Source of the DNA: Sporomusa sp.
GTDB lineage: Bacteria; Bacillota_C; Negativicutes; Sporomusales; Sporomusaceae
Length of the DNA: 8,012 nt
Direction: 5' to 3'
Assembly: GCA_029256645.1 (NCBI GenBank)
Contig: JAQSXM010000135.1
Span: forward strand, 1 to 8,012
Shown: piece by piece, positions 1 to 6,529 of the stretch
How the letters are laid out: each line of letters opens with the position of its first letter
Numbering within the stretch: position 1 is the first letter of the stretch
Translations under genes and position numbers: made by a program
Notes under the pieces: model-generated
Database searches by the model: none
What the model saw: only the letters and a program-made list of their open reading frames with translations
Told to the model about the DNA's origin: nothing

Positions 1-9
1 TCGCATCAC
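1..9 (-). CDS. Start of a gene running off the left edge (probable dacF by synteny)
   Basis: Only the first three codons are inside the window: GTG ATG CGA read on the minus strand. A ribosome binding site, AAAGGAG at 24-18, stands 8 bases before the GTG and 11 before the ATG, so GTG at 9-7 is the slightly better start. The product cannot be read. In Bacillus and in many clostridia the gene after deoB and the nucleoside phosphorylase is dacF, a sporulation D-alanyl-D-alanine carboxypeptidase, followed by spoIIAA-spoIIAB-sigF. The sigma-F-like promoter just upstream agrees with that, but the identity is inference only. Confidence 0.35.
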
Positions 10-34
10 TGAAAACACTCCTTTCTTTTAAAAT

Positions 35-64
35 TATACTTTCCAATATTAAAACCGCTTAAAC
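35..64 (-). promoter_or_regulatory. Sigma-F/forespore-like promoter upstream of the left-edge gene
   Basis: Reading the minus strand, GTTTA (64-60) is followed after 15 bases by GGAAAGTATA (44-35). From memory the B. subtilis sigma-F consensus is GYWTA, about 15-16 bases, then GGNRANANTW; the -35 box matches fully and the -10 box at 9 of 10 positions. A perfect sigma-A -10 hexamer TATAAT (38-33) overlaps it, but no good TTGACA lies at the right distance. The promoter sits between the pdp terminator and the next start codon, so it is well placed to give that gene its own transcription. Confidence 0.45.
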
Positions 65-74
65 AGGGAATTTC

Positions 75-111
75 AAACAAAAAAATCGACTGAACTTATA
101 TCAGTCGATTT
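75..111 (-). terminator. Intrinsic terminator overlapping the pdp stop codon
   Basis: On the minus strand AAATCGACTGA (111-101) pairs perfectly over 11 bp with TCAGTCGATTT (93-83) around a 7-base loop, followed by a run of T (85-79, partly shared with the stem) and TTT after one G. The TGA stop of pdp (103-101) is the end of the 5' arm, so the hairpin includes the last four codons of the gene. It should end the xerD-deoB-pdp transcript. Confidence 0.88.
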
Positions 112-1426
112 GGAGTGAGTTTTGAGTGACTATTCCTATAATTACCGTCGGACTTTCTGCAACCTGGTTACTAATACTAATCGCTTTTTTTAGAATTGAT
201 GCCGTCTGATTCAATTTTGACTCAACATTACTATATATCATTGCTAAGGGCTGACCAATACTGATAGGTTGACCAATCCTGCATTTAATAACTACTCCTG
301 CAGTTAAGTCAATTGCCTGCCCTTTATATTCCCTGCCTGCCCCCAGCAGCATTGCTGCATAACCAATCTGGGCGGCATTGATTTCGTTGACAAAACCATG
401 AGAATCACTGGTAACCTCCAGGGCAAATTTGGCCTGCGGTAATTTTGCGGGATGATATAATATAGCTGCATCCCCGCCTTGAGCGACAATAAATTCACCG
501 AATTTAGCAAGCGCCTGTTTATTATCAATCAGTGTTTCCAGCTGCTGGCGTGCAGCCTCTGTCGTAAGCACTTTCCCACCCAGTACCAGCATATGCGAAC
601 CAAGTGTCAGACAAACCTCTCTAAGGGCTGATTCACCTCGTCCTGACAATACCTCAATAGCCTCTCTAACCTCTAAGCTATTACCGATAGCTGATCCCAG
701 CGGTTGCTCCATACTCGTTAATATCGCAACTGTTTCCCGGCCCACAAGCTGGCCAATACGTACCATAGTCTCCGCTAATTTAATAGCGTCGGCTTGGTTT
801 TTCATAAAAGCACCGCTGCCAACTTTGACATCTAATACAATTTTATCAGCACCAGAGGCAATCTTTTTACTCATGATTGATGAGGCGATCAAGGGGATAC
901 TCTCGACAGTCGCGGTCACATCCCTGAGTGCATACAACTTACCATCAGCCGGTGCGATAGTGGCAGATTGTCCGGTTATTGCAATATTGTAGTTTTGCAG
1001 ATTAACGATAAATTCATCACGTTCCAGCGTAGCCTTAAAGCCCGGAATAGCTTCCAATTTATCAACGGTACCACCGGTAAAGCCTAGTCCCCGGCCTGAC
1101 ATTTTAGCCACTGGTACCCCTGCAGCTGCAACCAGGGGTGCCAGTATTAGCGTAGTAGTATCGGCTACCCCGCCGGTACTATGTTTGTCCACCTTTATTC
1201 CGGCGACTTGACTTAGATCCACCATCTCGCCAGAGGTTGCCATTGCCAGAGTAAGAGCAGCTGTTTCCCGATCTGTCATCCCCTGAAAGTATACAGCCAT
1301 CAACCAGGCCGCCATTTGGTAATCGGGTATTTCCTCTGTGGTGTAGGCTTTAATCAGGTCTGCAATTTCGCTGTCTAGAAGTTCTAAACCATCTCTTTTT
1401 TTGGTAATAATGTCAATAGCACGCAC
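101..1426 (-). CDS. pdp: Pyrimidine-nucleoside phosphorylase
   Basis: Cleaves thymidine, deoxyuridine or uridine with phosphate to give the free base and (deoxy)ribose-1-phosphate, in the cytoplasm as a dimer. The family signature is visible as SGRGLGFTGGTVDKLE (residues 110-125), with the phosphate loop KVDKHSTGGVADT around 78-89 and the substrate residues Arg168, Ser183 and Lys187 in ALRDVTATV and IASSIMSKK. Length is 441 residues, close to the usual 433-440. I start at GTG 1426-1424: GAGGTG (1438-1433) stands 6 bases before it, and the B. subtilis protein begins at the same point (MRMVDII against VRAIDII). A GTG three codons upstream overlaps the deoB stop by 4 bases but has a poorer site. 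The neighbour deoB uses the sugar phosphate it makes. Two residues differ from the versions I remember: Ala for Gly after HSTGGV, and Phe for His in GLGHTGGT. Confidence 0.95.
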   Translation of the reverse strand: MRAIDIITKKRDGLELLDSEIADLIKAYTTEEIPDYQMAAWLMAVYFQGMTDRETAALTLAMATSGEMVDLSQVAGIKVDKHSTGGVADTTTLILAPLVAAAGVPVAKMSGRGLGFTGGTVDKLEAIPGFKATLERDEFIVNLQNYNIAITGQSATIAPADGKLYALRDVTATVESIPLIASSIMSKKIASGADKIVLDVKVGSGAFMKNQADAIKLAETMVRIGQLVGRETVAILTSMEQPLGSAIGNSLEVREAIEVLSGRGESALREVCLTLGSHMLVLGGKVLTTEAARQQLETLIDNKQALAKFGEFIVAQGGDAAILYHPAKLPQAKFALEVTSDSHGFVNEINAAQIGYAAMLLGAGREYKGQAIDLTAGVVIKCRIGQPISIGQPLAMIYSNVESKLNQTASILKKAISISNQVAESPTVIIGIVTQNSLQID

Positions 1427-1431
1427 TAGTT

Positions 1432-2619
1432 TCACCTCAACAGGTCGTTTAAAAAACTTTGCCCAAAAGCCAAGGGTTGCAAGTTAAAGTTGGCAGCGAC
1501 AGTGGCCCCCATATCGGCAAACGTTGATCTTACCCCTAAATTAACGCTTGGTGGTCTTTGGACCAAACCCTGGTGATAAGCCAAAATCGGCACATACTCC
1601 CGGGTGTGATCAGTACCCGGGACCGTGGGGTCACAGCCGTGATCGGCTGTTATGATTAATAAATCACTGGCAGATAATTTAGATATAAAGGAACCTAATG
1701 CAGTATCAAATTCTTCAAGCGCCCGGGCATAACCTGTTACATCGTTGCGATGTCCGAAGATGCTGTCAAAATCAACCAAATTGGCCATAATTAAACCATC
1801 CGGCAAACTCTGTGCGGCCAAATTTGTTATAATCTCCATACCGTGTTTATTAGATCTTGTCGGGTAAGATTGAGTCAAGCCTCTATTGGCATAAATATCA
1901 GCAATTTTACCAATGCCAATGACGGCAAAACCGGCCTGCTTCAGTACATCAAGCACTGTTGCTGCCGGCGGCTCCAAGCTATAGTCGTGGCGGTTGGCAG
2001 TCCGGGTAAAACTGCCAGGTTTACCGGTAAACGGTCTGGCGATAATCCGGCCAACAGCATGTTTTCCTATGCACACTTTATTTCTGGCAGTTTGGCATAA
2101 CTCATATAGCCGTTCAAGAGGAATAATTTCTTCATGGGCGGCAATTTGAAAAACACTGTCAGCCGATGTATAAACTATCGGCCGGCCTGTAAGCATATGT
2201 TCTTCTCCCAGCTCGGCAATAATTTCGGTTCCTGATGCGGCTTTATTGCCTAAAGGGCTAAATCCTGAATAAAATTTAAACTTTTCAATAACTTCAGGCG
2301 GAAAACCATCTGGATAAACGGGAAAAGAGTTAAACAACGGGCAACAGGCTAATTCCCAGTGACCACTGGTAGTATCCTTGCCTTTAGATAATTCAGCCAT
2401 TTTACCGAAAGCTGCCGTTGGGTGGGAAACTGGCCGAACACCGGCAATGGGTTCAATTAATCCAAGCCCCATATCTGCTAATACTGGTAATTTAAGTCCA
2501 CCCTTGAGTTCTGCAATATGTACTAATGTATTGGCGCCGGCATCGCCATATTCAGACGCATCAGACATTGCTCCGATACCCACACTATCAAGTACAATAA
2601 CAAATATTCGTTTGAACAA
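1432..2619 (-). CDS. deoB: Phosphopentomutase
   Basis: Converts (deoxy)ribose-1-phosphate to the 5-phosphate, linking nucleoside breakdown to the pentose pathway; a manganese enzyme of the alkaline phosphatase superfamily. The 395 residues match the family length (B. subtilis about 394). Visible motifs are VIVLDSVGIG with metal ligand Asp11, KGKDTTSGHWE (80-89) with the catalytic phosphothreonine, TSADSVFQIAAHEE (Asp154), VDFDSIFGHRND (283-293), TADHGCDPT (324-332) and TDHTREYVP (His338). The start is TTG (2619-2617), supported by GAGGAG at about 2633-2628, 8 bases upstream; no in-frame ATG is nearby. It lies 33 bases after xerD and runs directly into pdp, whose ribosome binding site contains the deoB stop codon, so the two are probably translationally coupled. 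Confidence 0.96.
   Translation of the reverse strand: MFKRIFVIVLDSVGIGAMSDASEYGDAGANTLVHIAELKGGLKLPVLADMGLGLIEPIAGVRPVSHPTAAFGKMAELSKGKDTTSGHWELACCPLFNSFPVYPDGFPPEVIEKFKFYSGFSPLGNKAASGTEIIAELGEEHMLTGRPIVYTSADSVFQIAAHEEIIPLERLYELCQTARNKVCIGKHAVGRIIARPFTGKPGSFTRTANRHDYSLEPPAATVLDVLKQAGFAVIGIGKIADIYANRGLTQSYPTRSNKHGMEIITNLAAQSLPDGLIMANLVDFDSIFGHRNDVTGYARALEEFDTALGSFISKLSASDLLIITADHGCDPTVPGTDHTREYVPILAYHQGLVQRPPSVNLGVRSTFADMGATVAANFNLQPLAFGQSFLNDLLR
1433..1438 (-). promoter_or_regulatory. Ribosome binding site that fixes the pdp start
   Basis: GAGGTG on the minus strand, 6 bases before GTG 1426-1424. The deoB stop TGA (1434-1432) is built into it. It is too close to serve the GTG at 1435, which it overlaps, so it favours the downstream start. 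Confidence 0.6.
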
Positions 2620-2652
2620 TCTTATGGCTCCTCTGTAAATAATCTAACCTTA

Positions 2653-3540
2653 TTATGCACGAGGATGGGTCTTATCATATACTTCCTTTAACCGGTTTTT
2701 AGTTACATGGGTATAAATCTGGGTAGTCGATATATCGGCATGCCCCAGCATCTCCTGTACAGAGCGTAAATCTGCTCCGTTTTCCAGAAGGTGTGTAGCA
2801 AATGAATGGCGTAAAGTGTGTGGGGTTATCTCTTTGGTAATGCGCGCTTCCATGGCATATTTTTTAATGATTTTCCAGAAGCCTTGCCGAGTCAGTCTGT
2901 TGCCATGATGATTTACAAACAGCGATGATTCCTCATAAGTACGCACTAGCTTTGTACGGCCCTTGCTAATATACTCCTGCACGCATTTGGCAGCAATTGA
3001 GCCTAGTGGTACAATACGTTCCTTAGCGCCTTTGCCGTAACACTTAATATATCCCATATCAAGGTTTACATCAGAAATGTTAAGGGATATTAGTTCCGAT
3101 ACCCTGATGCCGGTTGCATATAATAATTCGAGCATAGCTTTGTCCCGAAGACCAGTAGGCTGAAAGGTATTGGGCTGTTTTAACAATTCTTCCACTTCAG
3201 CGATAGAAAGAATCCGAGGTAATTTTTTCTCTAGTTTGGGAGATTCCAGATTTACGGCAGGATCTTTTTCAAGATGTCGTTCCCGAACAAGGTATTGATA
3301 AAAAGATTTTATCGCAGCAAGATTACGTGATATAGTTGAAACAGCCCGCCCCTTTACCTGGAGGCTGTTAAGATAACTCAGGATGGTGTCACGGTTAGAA
3401 TTCCGTAAAAAATCTAATTGACTATTTTGCAAATATGTTTGAAACTGCCGTAAGTCCCGCCCATAGGATTCTAGCGTATTTTGAGCCAACCCCCGCTCGA
3501 CTGCAAGATAGTTAATAAATTCATTAACATACGATTCCAT
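2653..3540 (-). CDS. xerD: Site-specific tyrosine recombinase XerD
   Basis: Resolves chromosome dimers at dif, normally together with XerC, before cell division. The 295 residues have the standard Xer layout: an N-terminal SAM-like core-binding domain (about 1-90), then the catalytic domain (about 105-285). The full catalytic set is visible: Arg146 (ATGIRVSEL), Lys170 (YGKGAKERIVP), His241 and Arg244 (HTLRHSFATHLL), His267 (MLGHADISTT) and the nucleophile Tyr276 (QIYTHV). The ending HPRA is typical of XerD, and the position ahead of deoB matches the B. subtilis ripX/xerD locus, which argues against XerC or a phage integrase. ATG 3540-3538 is preceded by AGGGTGG about 8 bases upstream. Confidence 0.96.
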   Translation of the reverse strand: MESYVNEFINYLAVERGLAQNTLESYGRDLRQFQTYLQNSQLDFLRNSNRDTILSYLNSLQVKGRAVSTISRNLAAIKSFYQYLVRERHLEKDPAVNLESPKLEKKLPRILSIAEVEELLKQPNTFQPTGLRDKAMLELLYATGIRVSELISLNISDVNLDMGYIKCYGKGAKERIVPLGSIAAKCVQEYISKGRTKLVRTYEESSLFVNHHGNRLTRQGFWKIIKKYAMEARITKEITPHTLRHSFATHLLENGADLRSVQEMLGHADISTTQIYTHVTKNRLKEVYDKTHPRA

Positions 3541-3573
3541 TTTATTTTACCACCCTTTTTTCTTCCCAGATTT

Positions 3574-3618
3574 CTAGCCCACATTTACAGTATCTGGTCT
3601 AGCTATTTTATTCAACAT
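3574..3618 (-). CDS. Possible 14-residue leader ORF ahead of xerD
   Basis: On the minus strand an ATG (3618-3616) opens a 15-codon frame encoding MLNKIARPDTVNVG and ending in TAG. AAAGGAAAAG stands about 8 bases before the ATG, a fair ribosome binding site. The frame occupies much of the 122-base gap between the small membrane gene and xerD. I recognise no family, and a frame this short arises easily by chance; the only support is the ribosome binding site and its placement. Confidence 0.2.
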   Translation of the reverse strand: MLNKIARPDTVNVG

Positions 3619-3662
3619 GAAGTTTACTTTTCCTTTATTTGTCTATAATCTTTTGTAAAGTT

Positions 3663-3911
3663 TTAGTGTTTTTTTGTTAATGACTGCAAACTAATGTCAT
3701 ACTGTGAGTTTGACATGTTGGCAGGATTCATAACTCGTAGTGGTTTCTCCAACAAATGCTGGTCACGCATTTTTAGTCCGGGATTATTTAACTCCCAAAA
3801 CATTGTCATTAATTTGGGTAGAATATAGAAGATAATAAGCGTTAATAGGACGATTTTTATATATAACTTGGACTTTTTAATGATACTGCGTAAAGAAAAC
3901 GTCACTACCAT
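3663..3911 (-). CDS. Small single-pass membrane protein in the yqzK position
   Basis: An 82-residue protein with a basic N-terminus (RSIIKKSK), one hydrophobic segment at about residues 17-38 (YIKIVLLTLIIFYILPKLM), then a polar tail with no recognisable motif. The charge pattern predicts the N-terminus inside and the tail outside the cell. It lies between spoIIM and xerD, where B. subtilis has yqzK (DUF4227, of similar size and also with an N-terminal membrane segment), so it may be a diverged member; I base this on position and topology, not on clear sequence identity. Function unknown. The ATG (3911-3909) follows a purine-rich run with GGGAGGGAAG at about 10 bases and GAGG at 3 bases, so the site is imperfect; GTG at codon 3 is an alternative start. 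The fur gene found here in Bacillus is absent. Confidence 0.7.
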   Translation of the reverse strand: MVVTFSLRSIIKKSKLYIKIVLLTLIIFYILPKLMTMFWELNNPGLKMRDQHLLEKPLRVMNPANMSNSQYDISLQSLTKKH

Positions 3912-4021
3912 GCGCCTCTACTTCCCTCCCTCCCCTTCACTATGGGTCCTGTCTCCGGCTTAACTTAATATCATACATATTCGTTAAATATCAGGTTTAT
4001 GCGTAATTTAAAATTCAATCA
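3912..4021. other. Short intergenic region without a clear promoter
   Basis: The stretch between the spoIIM terminator and the small membrane gene is the expected place for the promoter of the 3911-3663 gene and perhaps xerD-deoB-pdp. It is AT-rich in its right half. I looked for sigma-A, sigma-E and sigma-F type boxes on the minus strand and found only partial matches (TATGAT and TTGAAT without partners at suitable distance). Confidence 0.4.
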
Positions 4022-4062
4022 CATTAAATAAAGAAAGACTGCAGAATTCATGCAGCCTTTCT
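4022..4062 (-). terminator. Intrinsic terminator after spoIIM
   Basis: On the minus strand AGAAAGGCTGCA (4062-4051) pairs with TGCAGTCTTTCT (4043-4032): a 12-bp stem with one G-U pair and a 7-base loop. It begins 3 bases after the spoIIM stop and is followed by a moderately T-rich TTATTTAAT. It separates spoIIM from the xerD side, which suggests that spoIIM is transcribed on its own terms. Confidence 0.82.
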
Positions 4063-4065
4063 CTA

Positions 4066-4704
4066 CTACTTCACAATTATTTGCGCCACTGTTTTCATAA
4101 ATACCGGCGAAACATATACCTCTACCAGAGCTGCGCCAACCATAACAAAAAGCATAGTTAAACAAAAAACCGAATAAGCAATCGAATTATAAAATAAGTT
4201 AGCTTTATTTTTATTACGTCTCACCAACATCAATGAGAATGTTGTTGCAGAAACACCTGTCGCTAATATTGCCGGTACTGCAAGAAAATTATGAGGGAGC
4301 ACTGAAACAAGGGCAAATAATAAACCTTTCATTATGTATTCATTGACCAAAAAACCAACAGTAAAACCGATAACAAATCCCCGCAAACAAACCATGAACA
4401 AGACAAAGGGGATACCAACAATTGTAAAGCCTAATAGCCACATAATAACGATTACTTTAATGTTGCTTACCATTACCCCGAATAATAGGGCTTGAGTATC
4501 GCCTGCTGTATTCTGAGGCTCAACCAATCCTTGAAAGAAAACCCGTAAGTAACCGACAAGCTCAGCTTTTTGTTCATCAGGTAATGTCTTTACAGCCATA
4601 GCTCCAATAACTATCCCGATAACAAAAATAAGAATCATAAAAAAATAAGCAACAATATTTGCACGGACATAATCGGCAGCATTCTTGCGAAGCAGTTTTA
4701 GCAT
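4066..4704 (-). CDS. spoIIM: Stage II sporulation protein M
   Basis: Membrane protein of the mother cell which, with SpoIID and SpoIIP, forms the peptidoglycan-degrading machine that drives engulfment of the forespore. The 212 residues match B. subtilis SpoIIM (about 214). Hydrophobic segments are visible at about 16-38, 80-106, 108-122, 127-160 and 175-198, fitting the five-span DUF95/SpoIIM fold, and LPHNFLAVPA (136-145) corresponds to the conserved LPHG-x-x-E-x-PA region of the family; here Asn and Ala replace the usual Gly and Glu-type residues. ATG 4704-4702 has AGGAGGT about 6 bases upstream. A sigma-E-like promoter lies directly before it and a terminator directly after, so it can be a single-gene mother-cell transcript, possibly with readthrough from nudF and the EndoQ-like gene. 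Confidence 0.95.
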   Translation of the reverse strand: MLKLLRKNAADYVRANIVAYFFMILIFVIGIVIGAMAVKTLPDEQKAELVGYLRVFFQGLVEPQNTAGDTQALLFGVMVSNIKVIVIMWLLGFTIVGIPFVLFMVCLRGFVIGFTVGFLVNEYIMKGLLFALVSVLPHNFLAVPAILATGVSATTFSLMLVRRNKNKANLFYNSIAYSVFCLTMLFVMVGAALVEVYVSPVFMKTVAQIIVK

Positions 4705-4733
4705 GCATGTACCTCCTGGCCAGTACCTGCTAA

Positions 4734-4762
4734 AATATATGTCCTGCTAACACTATTTAGAC
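4734..4762 (-). promoter_or_regulatory. Sigma-E-like promoter of spoIIM
   Basis: Minus strand: -10 box CATATATT (4741-4734), 7 of 8 to the sigma-E consensus CATACANT as I recall it, with a weaker -35 region GTCTAAA (4762-4756) after a 14-base spacer. The transcript would start near 4727, giving a leader of about 22 bases that holds the ribosome binding site. spoIIM is a sigma-E gene in B. subtilis. The -10 box is identical to that of the mciZ-like gene in this window. Confidence 0.55.
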
Positions 4763-5962
4763 CTATTTGTCCATTATATTTTTAACCAACCTGCCGTAAA
4801 TACCGCCGCCACCTGCGGCAATAGCGACCGTTCCTGCCCGGGCGCTGGTAATAAAATCAGCTATTTTATTACCAGCGGCTTTGGTTAATTCACTATGATT
4901 GGCATAGTGTACAATATTCATCTCTGTTTCAAACTCATCTAGCAGTTGATCCTTAATCTTTTTACCCAGCCCGGGAATAAACTCTAAAGGGATCTGATAC
5001 AAATAGTACGGCCGGTGAAGTGGATGATGTGGTTCAGGGTAATCGGCAATATCGTTAACCCGGTCAAATACCCCTTTAACCAGACTATTACTGTTACACT
5101 CCGGACAGCAGTTCTCCATAAGATCAGCGGTAGCAATAAAACCACAACCTGTACAAAAAGTACGATGATATTTCCCCAGACGGGGATTAAGGCCATAGTT
5201 TCCCCTGACTTCCCGGCCGGCTGTGCGAGACAAGGCTTGAGCCACTTCCTGAAAAGACAATTCAGACATAGCAAGAATATTATATTCACGTGCTATTTTA
5301 TCCAATGAGTGAGCGTCAGAATTGGTTATAAACGTATAATCAGCCAACTCACTAATTCTGTCAGCCATATCGCTGTCAGCACTCAACCCTAATTCAATGG
5401 CAGCCAACTTGCCCATCTCCTGATCGGTTAGAATATGGGACAGCCGTTCACAGCATACACCGTATATACTTTTATGAGGTGTAAAGACATGGGCCGGTAT
5501 GATGAGCGAGTTGAAATTACTCGCGATATTGACTAGCTGTTGCAGGGGCATATGAGCATTTTGTGAGCTAAGGTTGATATTACGGATAAATTGACTCATA
5601 TATACCGAAAAAGCCGCCATCGTCTTAATATCAGGTACAAATACCAGTGTGTGCGCTAAACCGCCGCCGGGCTCCCTTGTTTCAATCTCAGCGCCAAGTA
5701 TAAGCAGCATTCTTTCTTTATATATGTAACCGCCACCATTAACCGAAGTAAGTAATCCTTCTTCGGTTAGCTGCTTTATATCTGCAAGAACATGGGGTGA
5801 TAAAGCGTCCACAATACCGATAATATTCATTCCTTTACGGTCTGCTGCTTCCTGAAGAATCCCGCGTACTGTTAACCGTCGGGAGGTAGGGATCTTAACC
5901 CATTTACCGCTTTCGCTCATTCCAACATGAATGTGCAGGTCGGCAAAATATTGTTTAATCAT
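4763..5962 (-). CDS. Endonuclease Q-like PHP-domain protein
   Basis: A 399-residue protein built like EndoQ, which nicks DNA 5' of deaminated bases (uracil, hypoxanthine, xanthine). Order of parts: N-terminal PHP metal-binding domain with DLHIH (His10, His12), IVDALSPH (Asp52, His57), GAEIET (Glu92), PAHVF (His158) and NSDAHS (Asp216, His218); a four-cysteine zinc site CTGC...CPEC (270-289); and a C-terminal part with a helix-hairpin-helix-like IPGLGKKIKDQLLDEF (329-344). All expected metal ligands are present. I choose ATG 5962-5960, which puts the DLHIH motif eight residues in as usual and overlaps the nudF stop by 8 bases; a TTG ten codons upstream is possible but has no good ribosome binding site. 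Co-translation with nudF fits a shared role in handling damaged nucleotides. Older annotation calls this family TIGR00375. Activity of this protein is inferred. Confidence 0.85.
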   Translation of the reverse strand: MIKQYFADLHIHVGMSESGKWVKIPTSRRLTVRGILQEAADRKGMNIIGIVDALSPHVLADIKQLTEEGLLTSVNGGGYIYKERMLLILGAEIETREPGGGLAHTLVFVPDIKTMAAFSVYMSQFIRNINLSSQNAHMPLQQLVNIASNFNSLIIPAHVFTPHKSIYGVCCERLSHILTDQEMGKLAAIELGLSADSDMADRISELADYTFITNSDAHSLDKIAREYNILAMSELSFQEVAQALSRTAGREVRGNYGLNPRLGKYHRTFCTGCGFIATADLMENCCPECNSNSLVKGVFDRVNDIADYPEPHHPLHRPYYLYQIPLEFIPGLGKKIKDQLLDEFETEMNIVHYANHSELTKAAGNKIADFITSARAGTVAIAAGGGGIYGRLVKNIMDK

Positions 5963-6506
5963 GCAGTTGTATCCCTGCCAGATACAGTGCAACTAAGCTC
6001 TTGGCATCACAGATTTCACCTGTGGCAACCATTTCAGCAATTTGGTCCAGAGTATAGCTTTCACTGTTAATAAACTCGTCTTCATCAGGATCTTTATCTG
6101 ATTCGATCAAGCCTTCAGCTAAAAATATATGGATAATCTCATTGGAAAAGCCGGGCGTTGTATACATCGAGGTTAATTTGCGGATCCTGCCGGCAACATA
6201 GCCTGTTTCTTCCTTAAGCTCTCTAAGTGCACAGGCTTCGGGTTTTTCACCAGGATCAAGCTTGCCGGCAGGGACCTCAAGCATCACCTGCTGTACAGGG
6301 TGGCGGAACTGCCGGACGAGGATCACCTTGCCATCAGTAGTTAGCGGTACAACGGCAACTGCTCCGGGGTGTTCTACAACCTCTCGAGTTCCAGTTTTCC
6401 CGTTGGGCAGCTTGACTTCATCACGCCGTAGGCTAATTACCTTACCCTCAAACAACCGGGTGGAACTTATTAGTTCTTCATGCAAATCTGTTTCAGTATG
6501 CGGCAT
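5955..6506 (-). CDS. nudF: ADP-ribose pyrophosphatase (Nudix hydrolase)
   Basis: Hydrolyses ADP-ribose to AMP and ribose-5-phosphate in the cytoplasm, removing a reactive sugar nucleotide. The full Nudix box is at residues 81-103: Gly81, Glu87, then REL-x-EE-x-G (Arg95, Glu96, Glu99, Glu100, Gly102). The preceding LVRQFRHPVQQVMLEVPAG (63-81) is characteristic of the ADP-ribose subgroup, and the 183 residues match B. subtilis NudF (about 185). ATG 6506-6504 has a strong AAAGGAGGT 8 bases upstream. It is the first gene of the leftward unit, divergent from the mciZ-like gene, and it overlaps the EndoQ-like gene by 8 bases. Its ribose-5-phosphate product is the same metabolite that deoB makes from ribose-1-phosphate. 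Confidence 0.94.
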   Translation of the reverse strand: MPHTETDLHEELISSTRLFEGKVISLRRDEVKLPNGKTGTREVVEHPGAVAVVPLTTDGKVILVRQFRHPVQQVMLEVPAGKLDPGEKPEACALRELKEETGYVAGRIRKLTSMYTTPGFSNEIIHIFLAEGLIESDKDPDEDEFINSESYTLDQIAEMVATGEICDAKSLVALYLAGIQLHD

Positions 6507-6529
6507 ACTAGGCGACCTCCTTTTACGTG

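Noticed and set aside
1427..1435. GTG start of pdp with a 4-base overlap with deoB
   Set aside because: The GAGGTG ribosome site is placed for the GTG at 1426, which also matches the start of the B. subtilis protein. The longer form remains possible.
3567..3596. CCAGAT/ATCTGG inverted repeat as a terminator or recombination site
   Set aside because: Only 6 bp with an 18-base loop and no T run; it does not resemble a dif site as far as I can tell.
3585..3620. Sigma-A promoter for xerD (TTGAAT, 17 bases, TACTGT)
   Set aside because: The -10 hexamer matches at only three of six positions, so it is no better than chance in AT-rich DNA.
3965..3985. CATACATA on the plus strand resembling a sigma-E -10 box
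   Set aside because: No -35 element at 13-15 bases and no plus-strand gene downstream for more than 2.5 kb.
5015..5308. Plus-strand frame of 97 codons inside the EndoQ-like gene
   Set aside because: It lies wholly within a well-supported gene on the other strand, lacks a recognisable domain and has no ribosome binding site; likewise other frames within pdp, deoB, nudF and buk.
5963..5992. TTG start giving the EndoQ-like protein ten extra residues
   Set aside because: No ribosome binding site before it, and the extension precedes the normal N-terminal position of the DLHIH motif.
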